From Agrobacterium tumefaciens (GTDB taxonomy: Bacteria > Pseudomonadota > Alphaproteobacteria > Rhizobiales > Rhizobiaceae), in assembly GCA_025559845.1 (NCBI GenBank), contig CP048471.1:337477-401476 (forward strand): a DNA stretch of 64,000 bases. Direction: 5' to 3'. The notes under the pieces are model-generated. The model was not told where the DNA came from, made no database searches, and was given only the letters and a program-made list of their open reading frames with translations. The stretch's first letter is position 1. Each line of letters begins with the position of its first letter. A program made the translations under genes and the position numbers. Of this stretch, positions 25,046-32,558 are shown piece by piece.

Positions 25046-25552
25046 ATGCCGTCCACCCGGATCGGATTTCAGTATTCAGCGGCCTGTCTGATGGCTGTTA
25101 CGGCAATAAATCATTCCAGTGCAGCTCAAGCGGCCGATGCGAGTTGGGGGTGCCAGGTGCTGCTCTGCGCGGCGTCGGAAAACCCATCCTGGCAGAGTGT
25201 TTCCTATTGCGTCCCGCCCATGAAAAAGCTCATCGCTGCAATGGCGAAACCACGCTTTTCGTGGCCGATTTGCAGGGAGGCAGAGACCGGGGCACCCGGA
25301 TACGAACGCTATGAAGATTGCCCGGAAGGATACACGCCAACTCGCTCAGACAATGGTCAACGCCAGTCTTCAGATCCCGATATGTGCACCAAGCGTACCA
25401 GCATCTGTGACGGTACATCAATATATCGTGATCGAGAATGTATCACTGTGGAAAACACCCCGCGTAAGGAGAAAGCAAATCCTTTTTATTATGACGTTCA
25501 ACAGAGCAACGGCGTCGCGAGGCGGTTCTGGTTTAATCTCAATGACGGTTAA
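25046..25552 (+). CDS. Cys-rich exported protein of a conjugation-associated hypothetical family
   Basis: A 168-residue protein. After a signal-like N-terminus ending SSAAQAA the mature part begins ADASWGCQVLLCAASENPSW and continues SYCVPPMKKLIAAM, KPRFSWPIC, CPEGYTPT. It has at least nine cysteines, suggesting disulfides in the periplasm or at the surface. I have met this opening (WGCxVLLCAxSxNPSW) next to T4SS genes of rhizobial elements, but no function is established. It is the first gene of the plus-strand accessory run and diverges from the virB operon. Confidence 0.7.
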   Translation: MPSTRIGFQYSAACLMAVTAINHSSAAQAADASWGCQVLLCAASENPSWQSVSYCVPPMKKLIAAMAKPRFSWPICREAETGAPGYERYEDCPEGYTPTRSDNGQRQSSDPDMCTKRTSICDGTSIYRDRECITVENTPRKEKANPFYYDVQQSNGVARRFWFNLNDG

Positions 25553-25650
25553 AAATACTGAAGAATGGCGCGAAATGTCTGAATTTATATTTTGACAAGT
25601 CTTGAGTCGTCGAGAAACATTGCTCAACTGATATCAGGAAAGGCGCGGAA

Positions 25651-26052
25651 ATGTGCGGCGAGCAACGCATAGTCGTTTACGACGACTCAAGAGCTGACAC
25701 TTCCCATCTTGATTCCTGTGCGTGGAAGGTGATGTGCAGCCTTGCTGCTATGGGCCTTACAAGTTTGCTGTCTTACTGGTTGATCATCGAAGCACAGACT
25801 GTGTGGCAAATGCCATTTGATCATACCGGTTACACGCTGTGGATCACATCAGCTCTAATAGTTGTCCATGCAGGAATCCTGCTGGCAGTGCTCTGGCTTT
25901 CTCTGGCAATGCTCGGCCTTGTGCTGATCATCGCTGAGTTTTTGTGGTCCGTGTTGCTGCCGTTTAGGCTTCTTTGCCTGGTGGTGAGGGCGCTCGCGTC
26001 GTCGCTATGGCACTTCACCCGCCGGGCGGTTTTCAAAAACAAGGTTGGCTAG
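25651..26052 (+). CDS. Small membrane protein of unknown function
   Basis: A 133-residue protein with two or three hydrophobic helices (CSLAAMGLTSLLSYWLII, WITSALIVVHAGILLAVLWLSLAMLGLVLIIAEFLW, LLPFRLLCLVVRALA) and a basic C-terminus. AGGAAAGGCGCGGAA precedes the ATG. No family recognised. It lies in the run of exported proteins, 5 bases before the next gene, so it is probably a membrane partner in the transfer apparatus. Confidence 0.6.
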   Translation: MCGEQRIVVYDDSRADTSHLDSCAWKVMCSLAAMGLTSLLSYWLIIEAQTVWQMPFDHTGYTLWITSALIVVHAGILLAVLWLSLAMLGLVLIIAEFLWSVLLPFRLLCLVVRALASSLWHFTRRAVFKNKVG

Positions 26053-26057
26053 CCGAT

Positions 26058-26510
26058 ATGTTGAAAAGGTCCCGCATCATTTCGGTTTTCCTTTTTTCGT
26101 TGTCGATGACGCTTCTAACCGCCTCATGGGCTCGGGAAGGTTATCAGTTTCAGCTCAAGCTCACCTCCCCCGACGCAAGACATGACCCTGACGGTGTCTG
26201 GTCCGATGACGATCTCAATTTTGTTCGATCTTCTGGCCTGATCCCAAAAATTTATACCGCCAGGATTGAGACGCCTGCAGGCAAATGGCTCCTCAGCCAG
26301 CTCTCCGGAGTTTGTAACATGCAGGGCATGTGTGATGCCCAGCTCATCAAGATTGAGGTGGGCAAGCCACCGCAGCTCTACGCAAATCCGCTGATAGTGG
26401 AGGGGGGAAAGGCTGAGCTTTCCCTCAACTATAAAAGGCTGACGACGCAGGAGATCGATCAGAACGGGCGACCGTTCATTGGCAAATACGTGGTGGGTCC
26501 TATCCGATGA
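26058..26510 (+). CDS. Exported protein of unknown function
   Basis: A 150-residue protein with signal peptide (RIISVFLFSLSMTLLTASWA) and a mixed alpha/beta mature part (YQFQLKLTSPDARHD, LIPKIYTARIETPAGKWLLSQL, one Cys pair in CNMQGMC). I do not recognise it. The start at 26058 gives the signal peptide at the very N-terminus; the frame is open upstream within the preceding gene. It overlaps the lysozyme-like gene by four bases, pointing to coupled expression. Confidence 0.6.
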   Translation: MLKRSRIISVFLFSLSMTLLTASWAREGYQFQLKLTSPDARHDPDGVWSDDDLNFVRSSGLIPKIYTARIETPAGKWLLSQLSGVCNMQGMCDAQLIKIEVGKPPQLYANPLIVEGGKAELSLNYKRLTTQEIDQNGRPFIGKYVVGPIR

Positions 26511-27175
26511 AAACCACTTCCGTTTCAGCGTTGCGATTTCTTCGGCCGCGGAAAGAAGATCTTTACGCCAACGCCGGTCTGACCTTTGCGCTCGCCGCGA
26601 CATTTGCGCTGGCAGGAGAGTCGGCCGTGAGCATGCTGGCTGCCGGCATGCCGGCCGAATGCGCAGAATATGCCGCCAATGTCTCATCCAGTGAAGGCAA
26701 CTTTACGAGTGTCTCGCCAGTGGTAAACGGGACGACTTGTTACGGCGCATTCCAGTTTTGCAACAGCGGGACACTTCAATCCTATTGGGCGGGTACCCCC
26801 TCAGGTTTCCTCGCCAACCCGCAAGCCCAAGTCGGCGCATGGCTCAGACTTCAAAAAAATGAGTGGGACGCTGCGCGAAGACTGGGTATGAATCGGCTGC
26901 TTGGGCAACAGGTCTGCTTTGACGGCACCTGTGCAACGATAACGCAATCATCGATCCTGAAAGCATGCCAGTTTGGCTGTCAGGGAAAATCGTCAAAGCT
27001 TTACAGGCTCATGGCTTCAGGACTGGATTGCAATGCCCCAGGAACAGCTGACGGCGCGGGAACGAGTGTCTGCCGGTTTCTCGTTTCCGGGGCAGCGTAC
27101 AATGTGAGCTGCATAACAAACGACAACGATGGGGTCGAGTGCTTCCCTCCCGCCCCAGTGAATGCTTTCAGGTAG
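26507..27175 (+). CDS. Lysozyme-like exported peptidoglycan hydrolase candidate
   Basis: A 222-residue protein with an N-terminal hydrophobic segment. Its core VSSSEGNFTSV ... CYGAFQFCNSGTLQSYW resembles the lysozyme/transglycosylase fold, in which a Glu before GN/GG is the acid catalyst and the YGxFQF turn lines the cleft. It has many Cys (CYG, FCN, CFDGTC, CQFGCQG, CNAPG), so disulfides are likely. This would be the second wall-cutting enzyme of the transfer region besides the VirB1-like protein at 31796-32467. The exact family is not certain, and catalysis is inferred from motif only. Confidence 0.6.
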   Translation: MKTTSVSALRFLRPRKEDLYANAGLTFALAATFALAGESAVSMLAAGMPAECAEYAANVSSSEGNFTSVSPVVNGTTCYGAFQFCNSGTLQSYWAGTPSGFLANPQAQVGAWLRLQKNEWDAARRLGMNRLLGQQVCFDGTCATITQSSILKACQFGCQGKSSKLYRLMASGLDCNAPGTADGAGTSVCRFLVSGAAYNVSCITNDNDGVECFPPAPVNAFR

Positions 27176-27749
27176 GCCGGTGAAGAGCGGGCGACGGACA
27201 CGTAGACGAGCTAGTATGTGTGCGGTCATTTCCCTTTCGATACTTGTTGGCCAAAGCTCCACAAGCATTGCCGCCAATTCCTTCTCGATCCCAGGTCAGG
27301 GCGTCGAAGTGTTAACCGGCGATAGCTGGCTTCAAAGCCGATATGTCGTACGCCTTTATGGCGTGCAGTCGTGCCTGCGTGGTAAGCAGTACACCGATCG
27401 TGCTGGTTCGAAACAGGACTGCGGTGCGGTGTCTGCGGCATTCTTGGCCGCCCTCGTTCGGGATACGAACCCTGTTTGTCGTTCCGTTGGAAGCCTCGCT
27501 CCATCGGCTACACTTCAGACCGCAACCGTGCTCGCGATCTGTACCGTTCGATTGGGTGGACAATCCCTCGACCTTGGGGCAATGATGATCGCTCAGGGCT
27601 TCGCGTTTGCCGCCTTGGCAAACAATGGCAAACCTGTCTACATGCCCTACCTGATACAAGAATCGATTGCACAGCAGTCGGCGGCAGGACTTTGGGCGTT
27701 TAGCGATGTTCCTCACCCATCCCGCGACCTGCTGGCTATCCAAGAGTAG
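27162..27749 (+). CDS. Diverged nuclease-fold exported protein
   Basis: A 195-residue protein with a basic leader and a hydrophobic segment (MCAVISLSILVGQSSTSIAA). The rest follows the staphylococcal-nuclease fold: VEVLTGDSWLQSRYVVRLYGVQSC, later LDLGAMMIAQGFAFAAL and AAGLWAF. The Asp and Glu expected after the RLxGV strand are missing (GVQSCL), so nuclease activity is unlikely. It overlaps the preceding gene by 14 bases; a GTG at 27180 is an alternative start. With the protein at 11182-11718 it makes two altered nuclease-fold proteins in one transfer region. Confidence 0.6.
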   Translation: MLSGRPVKSGRRTRRRASMCAVISLSILVGQSSTSIAANSFSIPGQGVEVLTGDSWLQSRYVVRLYGVQSCLRGKQYTDRAGSKQDCGAVSAAFLAALVRDTNPVCRSVGSLAPSATLQTATVLAICTVRLGGQSLDLGAMMIAQGFAFAALANNGKPVYMPYLIQESIAQQSAAGLWAFSDVPHPSRDLLAIQE

Positions 27750-27762
27750 CAGCCGCGAGGAC

Positions 27763-28359
27763 ATGGAAAATAAGCCTAACTATAGCGAGTGGCGCCGCTC
27801 CTGGTGGCGCGAAACTGTCGGCGATCTTAGAGAATCGAGGGCTCTGCTGCCTGAGGGCGATCATAGCCGTGCCGTGAACTTGGCATCGGGTTACGGCGTA
27901 CGTCTGCCAATATTGTTGGGTCAATTGGTCACCAGTCAACTCGCCCAACTGGATGAGCGGAGCGAACAACCGGCAAATCAGCCAATCCCAGCGAAGGACT
28001 ATGGTGAAGGCTCTTGTGATATCGGGTTGCTATCCCGGTTGATTGTCGCTTCCGATTTCCCAGAGGATACCGCCTCAACGAGACTGAGACAGTTGGGTCT
28101 CGTGCACATAATCGCTTCAGATCGGGAAGCTGGCCGGAAATCAACGGCCAGAGATGTCTCGTTGCGGCTACGGGCACCTTCTACACAGATCGATTTGTTG
28201 TGCCGGGTCCTTGATGCGCGCGGCATTCTCTCTCGAGTTCGCGTTCCCGGTGTCCATCCTGGCAAGTCAGCCAAAATTCTGATGATCCGCGACGACGCTG
28301 TCGAGGCTTTCAAAAAAGCCCATCGTGAGACCGTCGGGAAGGAAGTCGCGCCTGAATAG
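27763..28359 (+). CDS. RctA-like winged-helix regulator (paralogue 1)
   Basis: A 198-residue protein. The C-terminal half is a winged helix: ASDFPEDTASTRLRQLG, then TARDVSLRLRAPSTQIDLLCRVLDARGILSRVRVPGVHPGKSAKI. Two other proteins of the window share this layout (28746-29102 and 31277-31690). Small winged-helix repressors of this kind (RctA) shut off conjugation operons on rhizobial plasmids; that identity is inference. The N-terminal 80 residues are specific to this copy. GAGGAC lies immediately before the ATG at 27763. It is the last gene of the secreted-protein run. Confidence 0.65.
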   Translation: MENKPNYSEWRRSWWRETVGDLRESRALLPEGDHSRAVNLASGYGVRLPILLGQLVTSQLAQLDERSEQPANQPIPAKDYGEGSCDIGLLSRLIVASDFPEDTASTRLRQLGLVHIIASDREAGRKSTARDVSLRLRAPSTQIDLLCRVLDARGILSRVRVPGVHPGKSAKILMIRDDAVEAFKKAHRETVGKEVAPE

Positions 28360-28711
28360 GCTCGCATCCGAGATGGAAAGATGTTTCGAGGTCAAAATCC
28401 ACGATCAGCGAATGCGTTTCCATCTCGACAGTCTTTAGCCACGCCCGAATGGTGGCCTTGAACGCACGTTCGTTTATGGGAACAGCAGAAAGCTGAAACA
28501 GCGCTCTTGAAAGGTACTCGTGAGACAGGACTGTCATTCTGTGGGATAACAAGATCCGCAGGCTTTTCGATCGCAGGATCTCCGCGCGGACATCTACTTG
28601 CTCATATCCATTTCCCTGATGGGAGTGAGCTGCTTTGGTCATCTTCGCGCAAGGCTTGAACGTCAACAAATCAATGGTCGACCCAATGTCGACCGGAGAG
28701 AGGCAAAGCAA
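28310..28711 (-). CDS. Possible protein of unknown function facing the RctA-like gene
   Basis: A minus-strand frame of 133 codons filling the 386-base gap between two plus-strand winged-helix genes and overlapping the end of the first by 50 bases. Composition is protein-like (ILRSKSLRILLSHRMTVLSHEYL, ERAFKATIRAWLKTVEMET). No family recognised and no good ribosome binding site; an internal ATG at 28642 is an alternative start. The AT-rich site C sits just upstream, arranged as at the divergent virB promoter, which favours a real gene. Confidence 0.35.
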   Translation of the reverse strand: MLCLSPVDIGSTIDLLTFKPCAKMTKAAHSHQGNGYEQVDVRAEILRSKSLRILLSHRMTVLSHEYLSRALFQLSAVPINERAFKATIRAWLKTVEMETHSLIVDFDLETSFHLGCEPIQARLPSRRSHDGLF

Positions 28712-28718
28712 ATTCTAG

Positions 28719-28730
28719 ATATTTGTATAT
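28719..28730 (-). promoter_or_regulatory. AT-rich site C before the second winged-helix gene
   Basis: On the minus strand this reads ATATACAAATAT, identical to the core of site B at 32504-32519 and close to site A. It ends 15 bases before the ATG of the winged-helix gene at 28746, where a bound repressor would block that gene and the opposite frame. Confidence 0.45.
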
Positions 28731-28745
28731 GGAGATTTTAAACTT

Positions 28746-29102
28746 ATGTCAAGGGAGTTTGACTTTCCCCATGCTGATACCAGCTTCTTTGCGGCCGTGG
28801 CGAAGCGCATCCTTTCGAACCCTCTGCCCGACGAAACGGCTTCAAGCCGAATGAAGCAAATCGCGTTCATGGGCGTTCTCTATCAGATTAAAGTCTCTGG
28901 TTGTGAGCCAACCATTAACTTAATTATGGACGTCACAGGTTTGCCGAGGGCCAGCATGACGAAATTCATGGAGCCGTTGCTGTTACGTCAGATGATCCGA
29001 GAGAGAACGACTTTAAATGTAGTCGGCAAGGGCAGGGCGTATATCTTAGATATACACGAAGATTTCTTGAGTGCGTTGAATCCATTTACGCGGACGTTCT
29101 AG
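28746..29102 (+). CDS. RctA-like winged-helix regulator (paralogue 2)
   Basis: A 118-residue protein: FPHADTSFFAAVAKRIL, then NPLPDETASSRMKQIAFMGVLYQI and a winged helix (PTINLIMDVTGLPRASMTKFMEPLLLRQMIRERT, wing NVVGKGRAYILDIH). It is the size of RctA of rhizobial plasmids, a repressor of the conjugation operon, and I regard this copy as the best RctA candidate. ATATGGAGATTTTAAACTT before the ATG contains a GGAG ribosome binding site, and AT-rich site C overlaps the promoter, suggesting autoregulation. Confidence 0.7.
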   Translation: MSREFDFPHADTSFFAAVAKRILSNPLPDETASSRMKQIAFMGVLYQIKVSGCEPTINLIMDVTGLPRASMTKFMEPLLLRQMIRERTTLNVVGKGRAYILDIHEDFLSALNPFTRTF

Positions 29103-29282
29103 ACGATCCAGACGAGCTGCTCGTGCTGGTCACGGAAAACACGTGGCAAAAGCTGCCCTTGATTTACCCATATGCGTATAGCATTGTCTTGTGCCAGCGG
29201 GTTGGCGATATTCGCAGAAGCGGCTCGCCCTGCAGTCGGCTACCCGCATTTCTGATCAGCTCAAGGAACCGAATGGACAACA

Positions 29283-29366
29283 GAAAAGGCCCCATTAGCG
29301 CTAACTAACGAGGCCTTCCGTCGAAGCTATAAGCTTGAAATGTGATGATCGAACCACCTGAAGAAT
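29283..29366 (-). ncRNA. Counter-transcribed RNA of repC (RepE/inc RNA type)
   Basis: On the minus strand a promoter-like pair TTGACA (29401-29396) and GATGAT (29378-29373), spaced 17, would start an RNA near 29366. It would end at a strong hairpin at 29286-29317 (13-bp stem: plus-strand arms AAGGCCCCATTAG and CTAACGAGGCCTT) followed by TTTT. It lies antisense to the repC leader, exactly where repABC plasmids carry the antisense RNA that limits RepC. A second perfect stem, GATGATCG/CGATCATC at 29344-29378, overlaps its start and could form in the repC leader. Ends are estimates. Confidence 0.6.
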
Positions 29367-29458
29367 GTGGCGATCATCGCGACAAACCAATTCGATGTCA
29401 AGCGATGACGCTTTCGAGCGAGCGCTTTTCTGTTGCCCTGTTTCAGAAGGAACAAGGC

Positions 29459-30745
29459 ATGCAAGGTATTGATTTGCATCGACATTCCGGGAACCGGCGT
29501 GTCACGCTTGCCTCAATGAGGGCATCACAGACCAGCCGAAAGTTTCGAACCGGCGACTTAAACAGCGACCAACTTGTCTCCCGTACGATGGCCCTGCAGG
29601 TTGCAAAGCGCGCCGCCTCCGCGATGGGCCTCAAATCGGCTAAACTGGCGCTTATCGACCAGCTATTCGCATTTTCAAAGACGCAGGATTGGATCTCGCC
29701 CGGTATTGCGCCTGTTGTCTGGCCTAGCAATGAGCTTCTTGCACGCCAGCTGGGTGTATCAATATCCACCATGAAACATCATCTCAAAGGCCTCGTGGAA
29801 GCAGGTCTTGTCTCCTACAGCGACCACCCGACGTTTCAGCGGAAGGGGATCCGCGATGAAGCGGGCAACATCGTAAAAGCATTCGGTATCGATCTGTCGC
29901 CGCTCTCGGTCGATTATCATCACCTCTTGGAGATATCCGAAGCAGCTGAGACAGACGCGCGCCGCCGGCACGATCTCAGATATAGGCGAACAGGTCTCCG
30001 TCGAGAAATCGATGCGATAATCTACGCCGCTCAAAGACGGCAGGAGATACCGGAGGAAACCTGGGGGATTTTTCAGGTGCGACTATGCGAACTTCGTGAT
30101 CGAAAACTATCGGATAATCAGGAGCGCGAGATCAATATTGGCGACCTTGAAGCGCTTCGAGCTGAGGTCGAGCAGGCGTTTGAAGCACTTTGTGAAGGCC
30201 GAAATATCGATAGCGCGCTAACGAAATTTCGGCCCTTACAAATTACAGCGGACCTTCCCGATCCTGATTCTTGTGAAGCCGTACGGCATTGCACTGTCGT
30301 GCAATCTGTGGTCCCGGTCGCCTCCGGCGAATTCGCTTTTGATAAAAAGCGTGAGGAAACCGCCCGGAGCGCGCAAGCGGCCAATCGAGCTGCCGACATT
30401 GAGGCTATCTCGATCGCTTTGATCCGCGAAGCTTGCCCCGAAGTAGCCCTGTCGTTTCCTGGTGTATTTGAGCACTGGAGCATTTTGAGACGATCTGGGA
30501 TCGAGCTTTGCCGCCTGACGTCGATCAATCCGCAGGTGTACCGCGAGGCTCAAGACCATCTTGGTCTTGATTTGGCCGTCACTGCGCTTGCACTTACGGT
30601 CGAGCGAACTGTGCGGGGAGAGGTTCTAAACCCGGGCGGGTATCTGCGAACGTTGACGCAACGTGGACGGGATGGTGAATTGCGTTTGAGCAGCTCGCTT
30701 TTCGCATTAGCAAGGCAATCGAACCGGCAGGCGAACCTGATTTGA
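29459..30745 (+). CDS. repC: Plasmid replication initiator RepC, without repA and repB
   Basis: A 428-residue RepC. It has the family N-terminus with RRVTLASMRAS, then a winged-helix DNA-binding part (KRAASAMGLKSAKLALIDQLFAFSKTQDW, VVWPSNELLARQLGVSISTMKHHLKGLVEAGLVSYSDHPTFQRKG). The C-terminal block includes ALTVERTVRGEVLNPGGYLRTLTQRGRDGEL. In repABC plasmids RepC binds an origin inside its own gene. I start at 29459 because AGAAGGAACAAGGC precedes this ATG and the family begins here; the frame is open to 29342. No repA or repB precedes it, so copy control would rest on the antisense RNA, and partition on other genes such as the ParA pair at 3457-4496. Confidence 0.92.
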   Translation: MQGIDLHRHSGNRRVTLASMRASQTSRKFRTGDLNSDQLVSRTMALQVAKRAASAMGLKSAKLALIDQLFAFSKTQDWISPGIAPVVWPSNELLARQLGVSISTMKHHLKGLVEAGLVSYSDHPTFQRKGIRDEAGNIVKAFGIDLSPLSVDYHHLLEISEAAETDARRRHDLRYRRTGLRREIDAIIYAAQRRQEIPEETWGIFQVRLCELRDRKLSDNQEREINIGDLEALRAEVEQAFEALCEGRNIDSALTKFRPLQITADLPDPDSCEAVRHCTVVQSVVPVASGEFAFDKKREETARSAQAANRAADIEAISIALIREACPEVALSFPGVFEHWSILRRSGIELCRLTSINPQVYREAQDHLGLDLAVTALALTVERTVRGEVLNPGGYLRTLTQRGRDGELRLSSSLFALARQSNRQANLI

Positions 30746-31276
30746 AAAACGGCATCCTCGAGATCGGAGATAGCCGGCGTGCTCGCAAAATCCTGGTGTT
30801 CGGCGTTGCATAGATTGATCGCCGGTTCCCCATTGCGGGCTAGTTTACGGTGCGATCCACCAGATCGGCGGCGGAGAATATTGTGTCTAACGGACACCGT
30901 TGCCACAGTCTCGGGGTCGATCCCAATCACTCATTTCCAAAAAATTGGCACGTAGTGGCGTATGTTTGGCGCGATCTGCTTGTCTGGTGGTGTCGCCGCA
31001 AGTGTGTGCCGAATTGTATGTAGCTAGATGCTACAATACGACTCCGGTCTAAAACTTAAGCCGGCGGGTCGGTTGCCGGGGAAATGACTATTGAAGGCCA
31101 CTAATCGACAGGGGGAAAATTCTCCACATGGTCCCGGTGTACGACAAGAAGGTGGGTGTGCCCCTCCCATGTGGTGGCAATAAAACAGTAGGCGCGCGAC
31201 GTCTTGTTCCGGCCAAAGCTGTTCGAGCAGGAGGTAATTTCTTCGCCAGCGATTACCTGCCCTCGGAGGAGAAAAA
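30746..31276. other. Intergenic region after repC, with an inverted repeat
   Basis: 531 bases without a convincing gene. A perfect inverted repeat TGTAGC-TAGAT-GCTACA lies at 31019-31035. GGAGGAG at 31266-31271 is the ribosome binding site of the next gene. A minus-strand frame of 92 codons (31024-31302) is judged spurious. Sequence near the end of repC could belong to the replication origin, but no iteron array is visible. Confidence 0.4.
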
Positions 31277-31690
31277 GTGATTGTTTCTTCCACTGTCGTC
31301 ACGGAAAATAGGCCGCCCTATAATGAGCTCGTTCCAGACCGGTTTAGTGATCTATTCAGTGCGATTATCGGTTCACGTTTTCCTGGATACACCGGTAGCA
31401 CCCGTTTACTGCAGGCAGGGTTTGTCGCGGTACTGGCGTCAGAGTTGCAAAAATGCGGCAAGCCAACAGCCAGCTCAATTGCCAAATATACCGGCAACCA
31501 CCCGAACCAAGTTTCAAATTTGGCGCGCACGCTAAGCGCTCGCGGTGTTATCGATATTCGTCACACGCCATCGCCGATAAGAGGTAAGTCCTCGAAGATT
31601 TATGGGTTTCATGCCAACGCTGTATCTGCGCTCAATGAAGCCCATTTGAGAGAGACTGGGCAATTGATCCAAGCCAACTATGTTAAATAA
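31277..31690 (+). CDS. RctA-like winged-helix regulator (paralogue 3)
   Basis: A 137-residue protein: GSRFPGYTGSTRLLQAGFVAVL, then winged helix (PTASSIAKYTGNHPNQVSNLARTLSARGVIDIRHTPSPIRGKSSKIYGF) and a helix NAVSALNEAHLRETGQ. The C-terminal half matches paralogue 1 closely (ARGxxxxR, GKSxKI, AVxAxxxAHxxT). The start is GTG at 31277, supported by GGAGGAGAAAAA. It converges on the VirB1-like gene. An inverted repeat about 240 bases upstream may be an operator. Confidence 0.65.
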   Translation: MIVSSTVVTENRPPYNELVPDRFSDLFSAIIGSRFPGYTGSTRLLQAGFVAVLASELQKCGKPTASSIAKYTGNHPNQVSNLARTLSARGVIDIRHTPSPIRGKSSKIYGFHANAVSALNEAHLRETGQLIQANYVK

Positions 31691-31795
31691 TCAGAGCGAC
31701 CAGACATTCTTCGAGCATTGTCCGGCACCGAGAAGGTTCTTGTGGGTACGTTCCTATCGATCACGCAGGCGCAGGCGGATTTGTCGTATAGCCTC

Positions 31796-32467
31796 TTACT
31801 GCACATAGAGGACAGATCCACCAAGCCATTCGGTATTCAACGGGATATGCTGATTTCTATTGATGGGGGGCGGGGATTCTCGGGCAGCATCGAATGCAAA
31901 GGTGCTTTTGGATTTTGTGTCCGCTTGATGCGTTGACCTCGTCCTTCGTTTTCCAATGGATTTGTCGAAACCGTAGTACGTGTTTGTGACGCGCACGGTG
32001 TAATTCACCGTCTCAGTGATTGCGGGAATCCCTCCCGCATCAATTATCCGTTGTTCACCGGCGTTATAAGCTGCGGCAATCAACATGATGTTGGCATCGA
32101 AAAGGGCAGTCAGATCTTTTATGAAGCTGATACCGCCTCGGATATTTTCTTCCGGATGGCAAATGTCCTTTATGTTGTAGCGTTCCGCAGTCGCCGGGAT
32201 CAACTGCATGATCCCTCGAGCACCGGCTGAGGAGTTCGTCTTCGATCCAAAGCCCGATTCATGGTGCGCAATCGCAAGAGCCAATTTAACGTCCACACCC
32301 TGATGGTTCGCTTCGTTCACTATCAAGGTTTTGACCAGATCCTGTGTAATTGCACCATCAACGCATGTGGGCACGAGCGGAGGCGCCTCTTGCGCGAGGG
32401 ATGGCAATATCGAAGTGGTGACGATGAAGTTGATCAAGATGCATGTCTTCGCGAACCGAGCGGCCAT
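31796..32467 (-). CDS. virB1: VirB1-like lytic transglycosylase
   Basis: A 223-residue exported enzyme: signal peptide (CILINFIVTTSILPSLA), then the SLT domain with the catalytic Glu in AIAHHESGFGSKTNSSAGARGIMQLIPATAERYN and the downstream block IMLIAAAYNAGEQRI. It opens the murein layer for the T4SS. It lies 7 kb from the virB operon instead of at its head. I start at 32467 because AT-rich site B and the probable promoter lie between this ATG and the next one upstream at 32536. A C-terminal tail of about 50 residues is family-unspecific. Confidence 0.9.
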   Translation of the reverse strand: MAARFAKTCILINFIVTTSILPSLAQEAPPLVPTCVDGAITQDLVKTLIVNEANHQGVDVKLALAIAHHESGFGSKTNSSAGARGIMQLIPATAERYNIKDICHPEENIRGGISFIKDLTALFDANIMLIAAAYNAGEQRIIDAGGIPAITETVNYTVRVTNTYYGFDKSIGKRRTRSTHQADTKSKSTFAFDAARESPPPINRNQHIPLNTEWLGGSVLYVQ

Positions 32468-32503
32468 CAAATATGGTCTCCATGACTTAGCGATAATAGA
32501 TAC

Positions 32504-32519
32504 ATATATACAAATATGA
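32504..32519 (+). promoter_or_regulatory. AT-rich site B before the VirB1-like gene
   Basis: ATATATACAAATATGA, one mismatch from the 16-mer of site A (25000-25015) and sharing the 12-base core of site C. It lies about 37 bases upstream of the virB1-like start, at promoter distance. Three near-identical sites before three transfer-related units suggest one regulator. Confidence 0.5.
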
Positions 32520-32558
32520 GCCAATCTTGGGCGCAAGTCATGCTATCGCGTTCACGTT

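Noticed and set aside
31024..31302. 92-codon minus-strand frame upstream of the third winged-helix gene
   Set aside because: It overlaps the ribosome binding site and start of the plus-strand gene and shows no domain.
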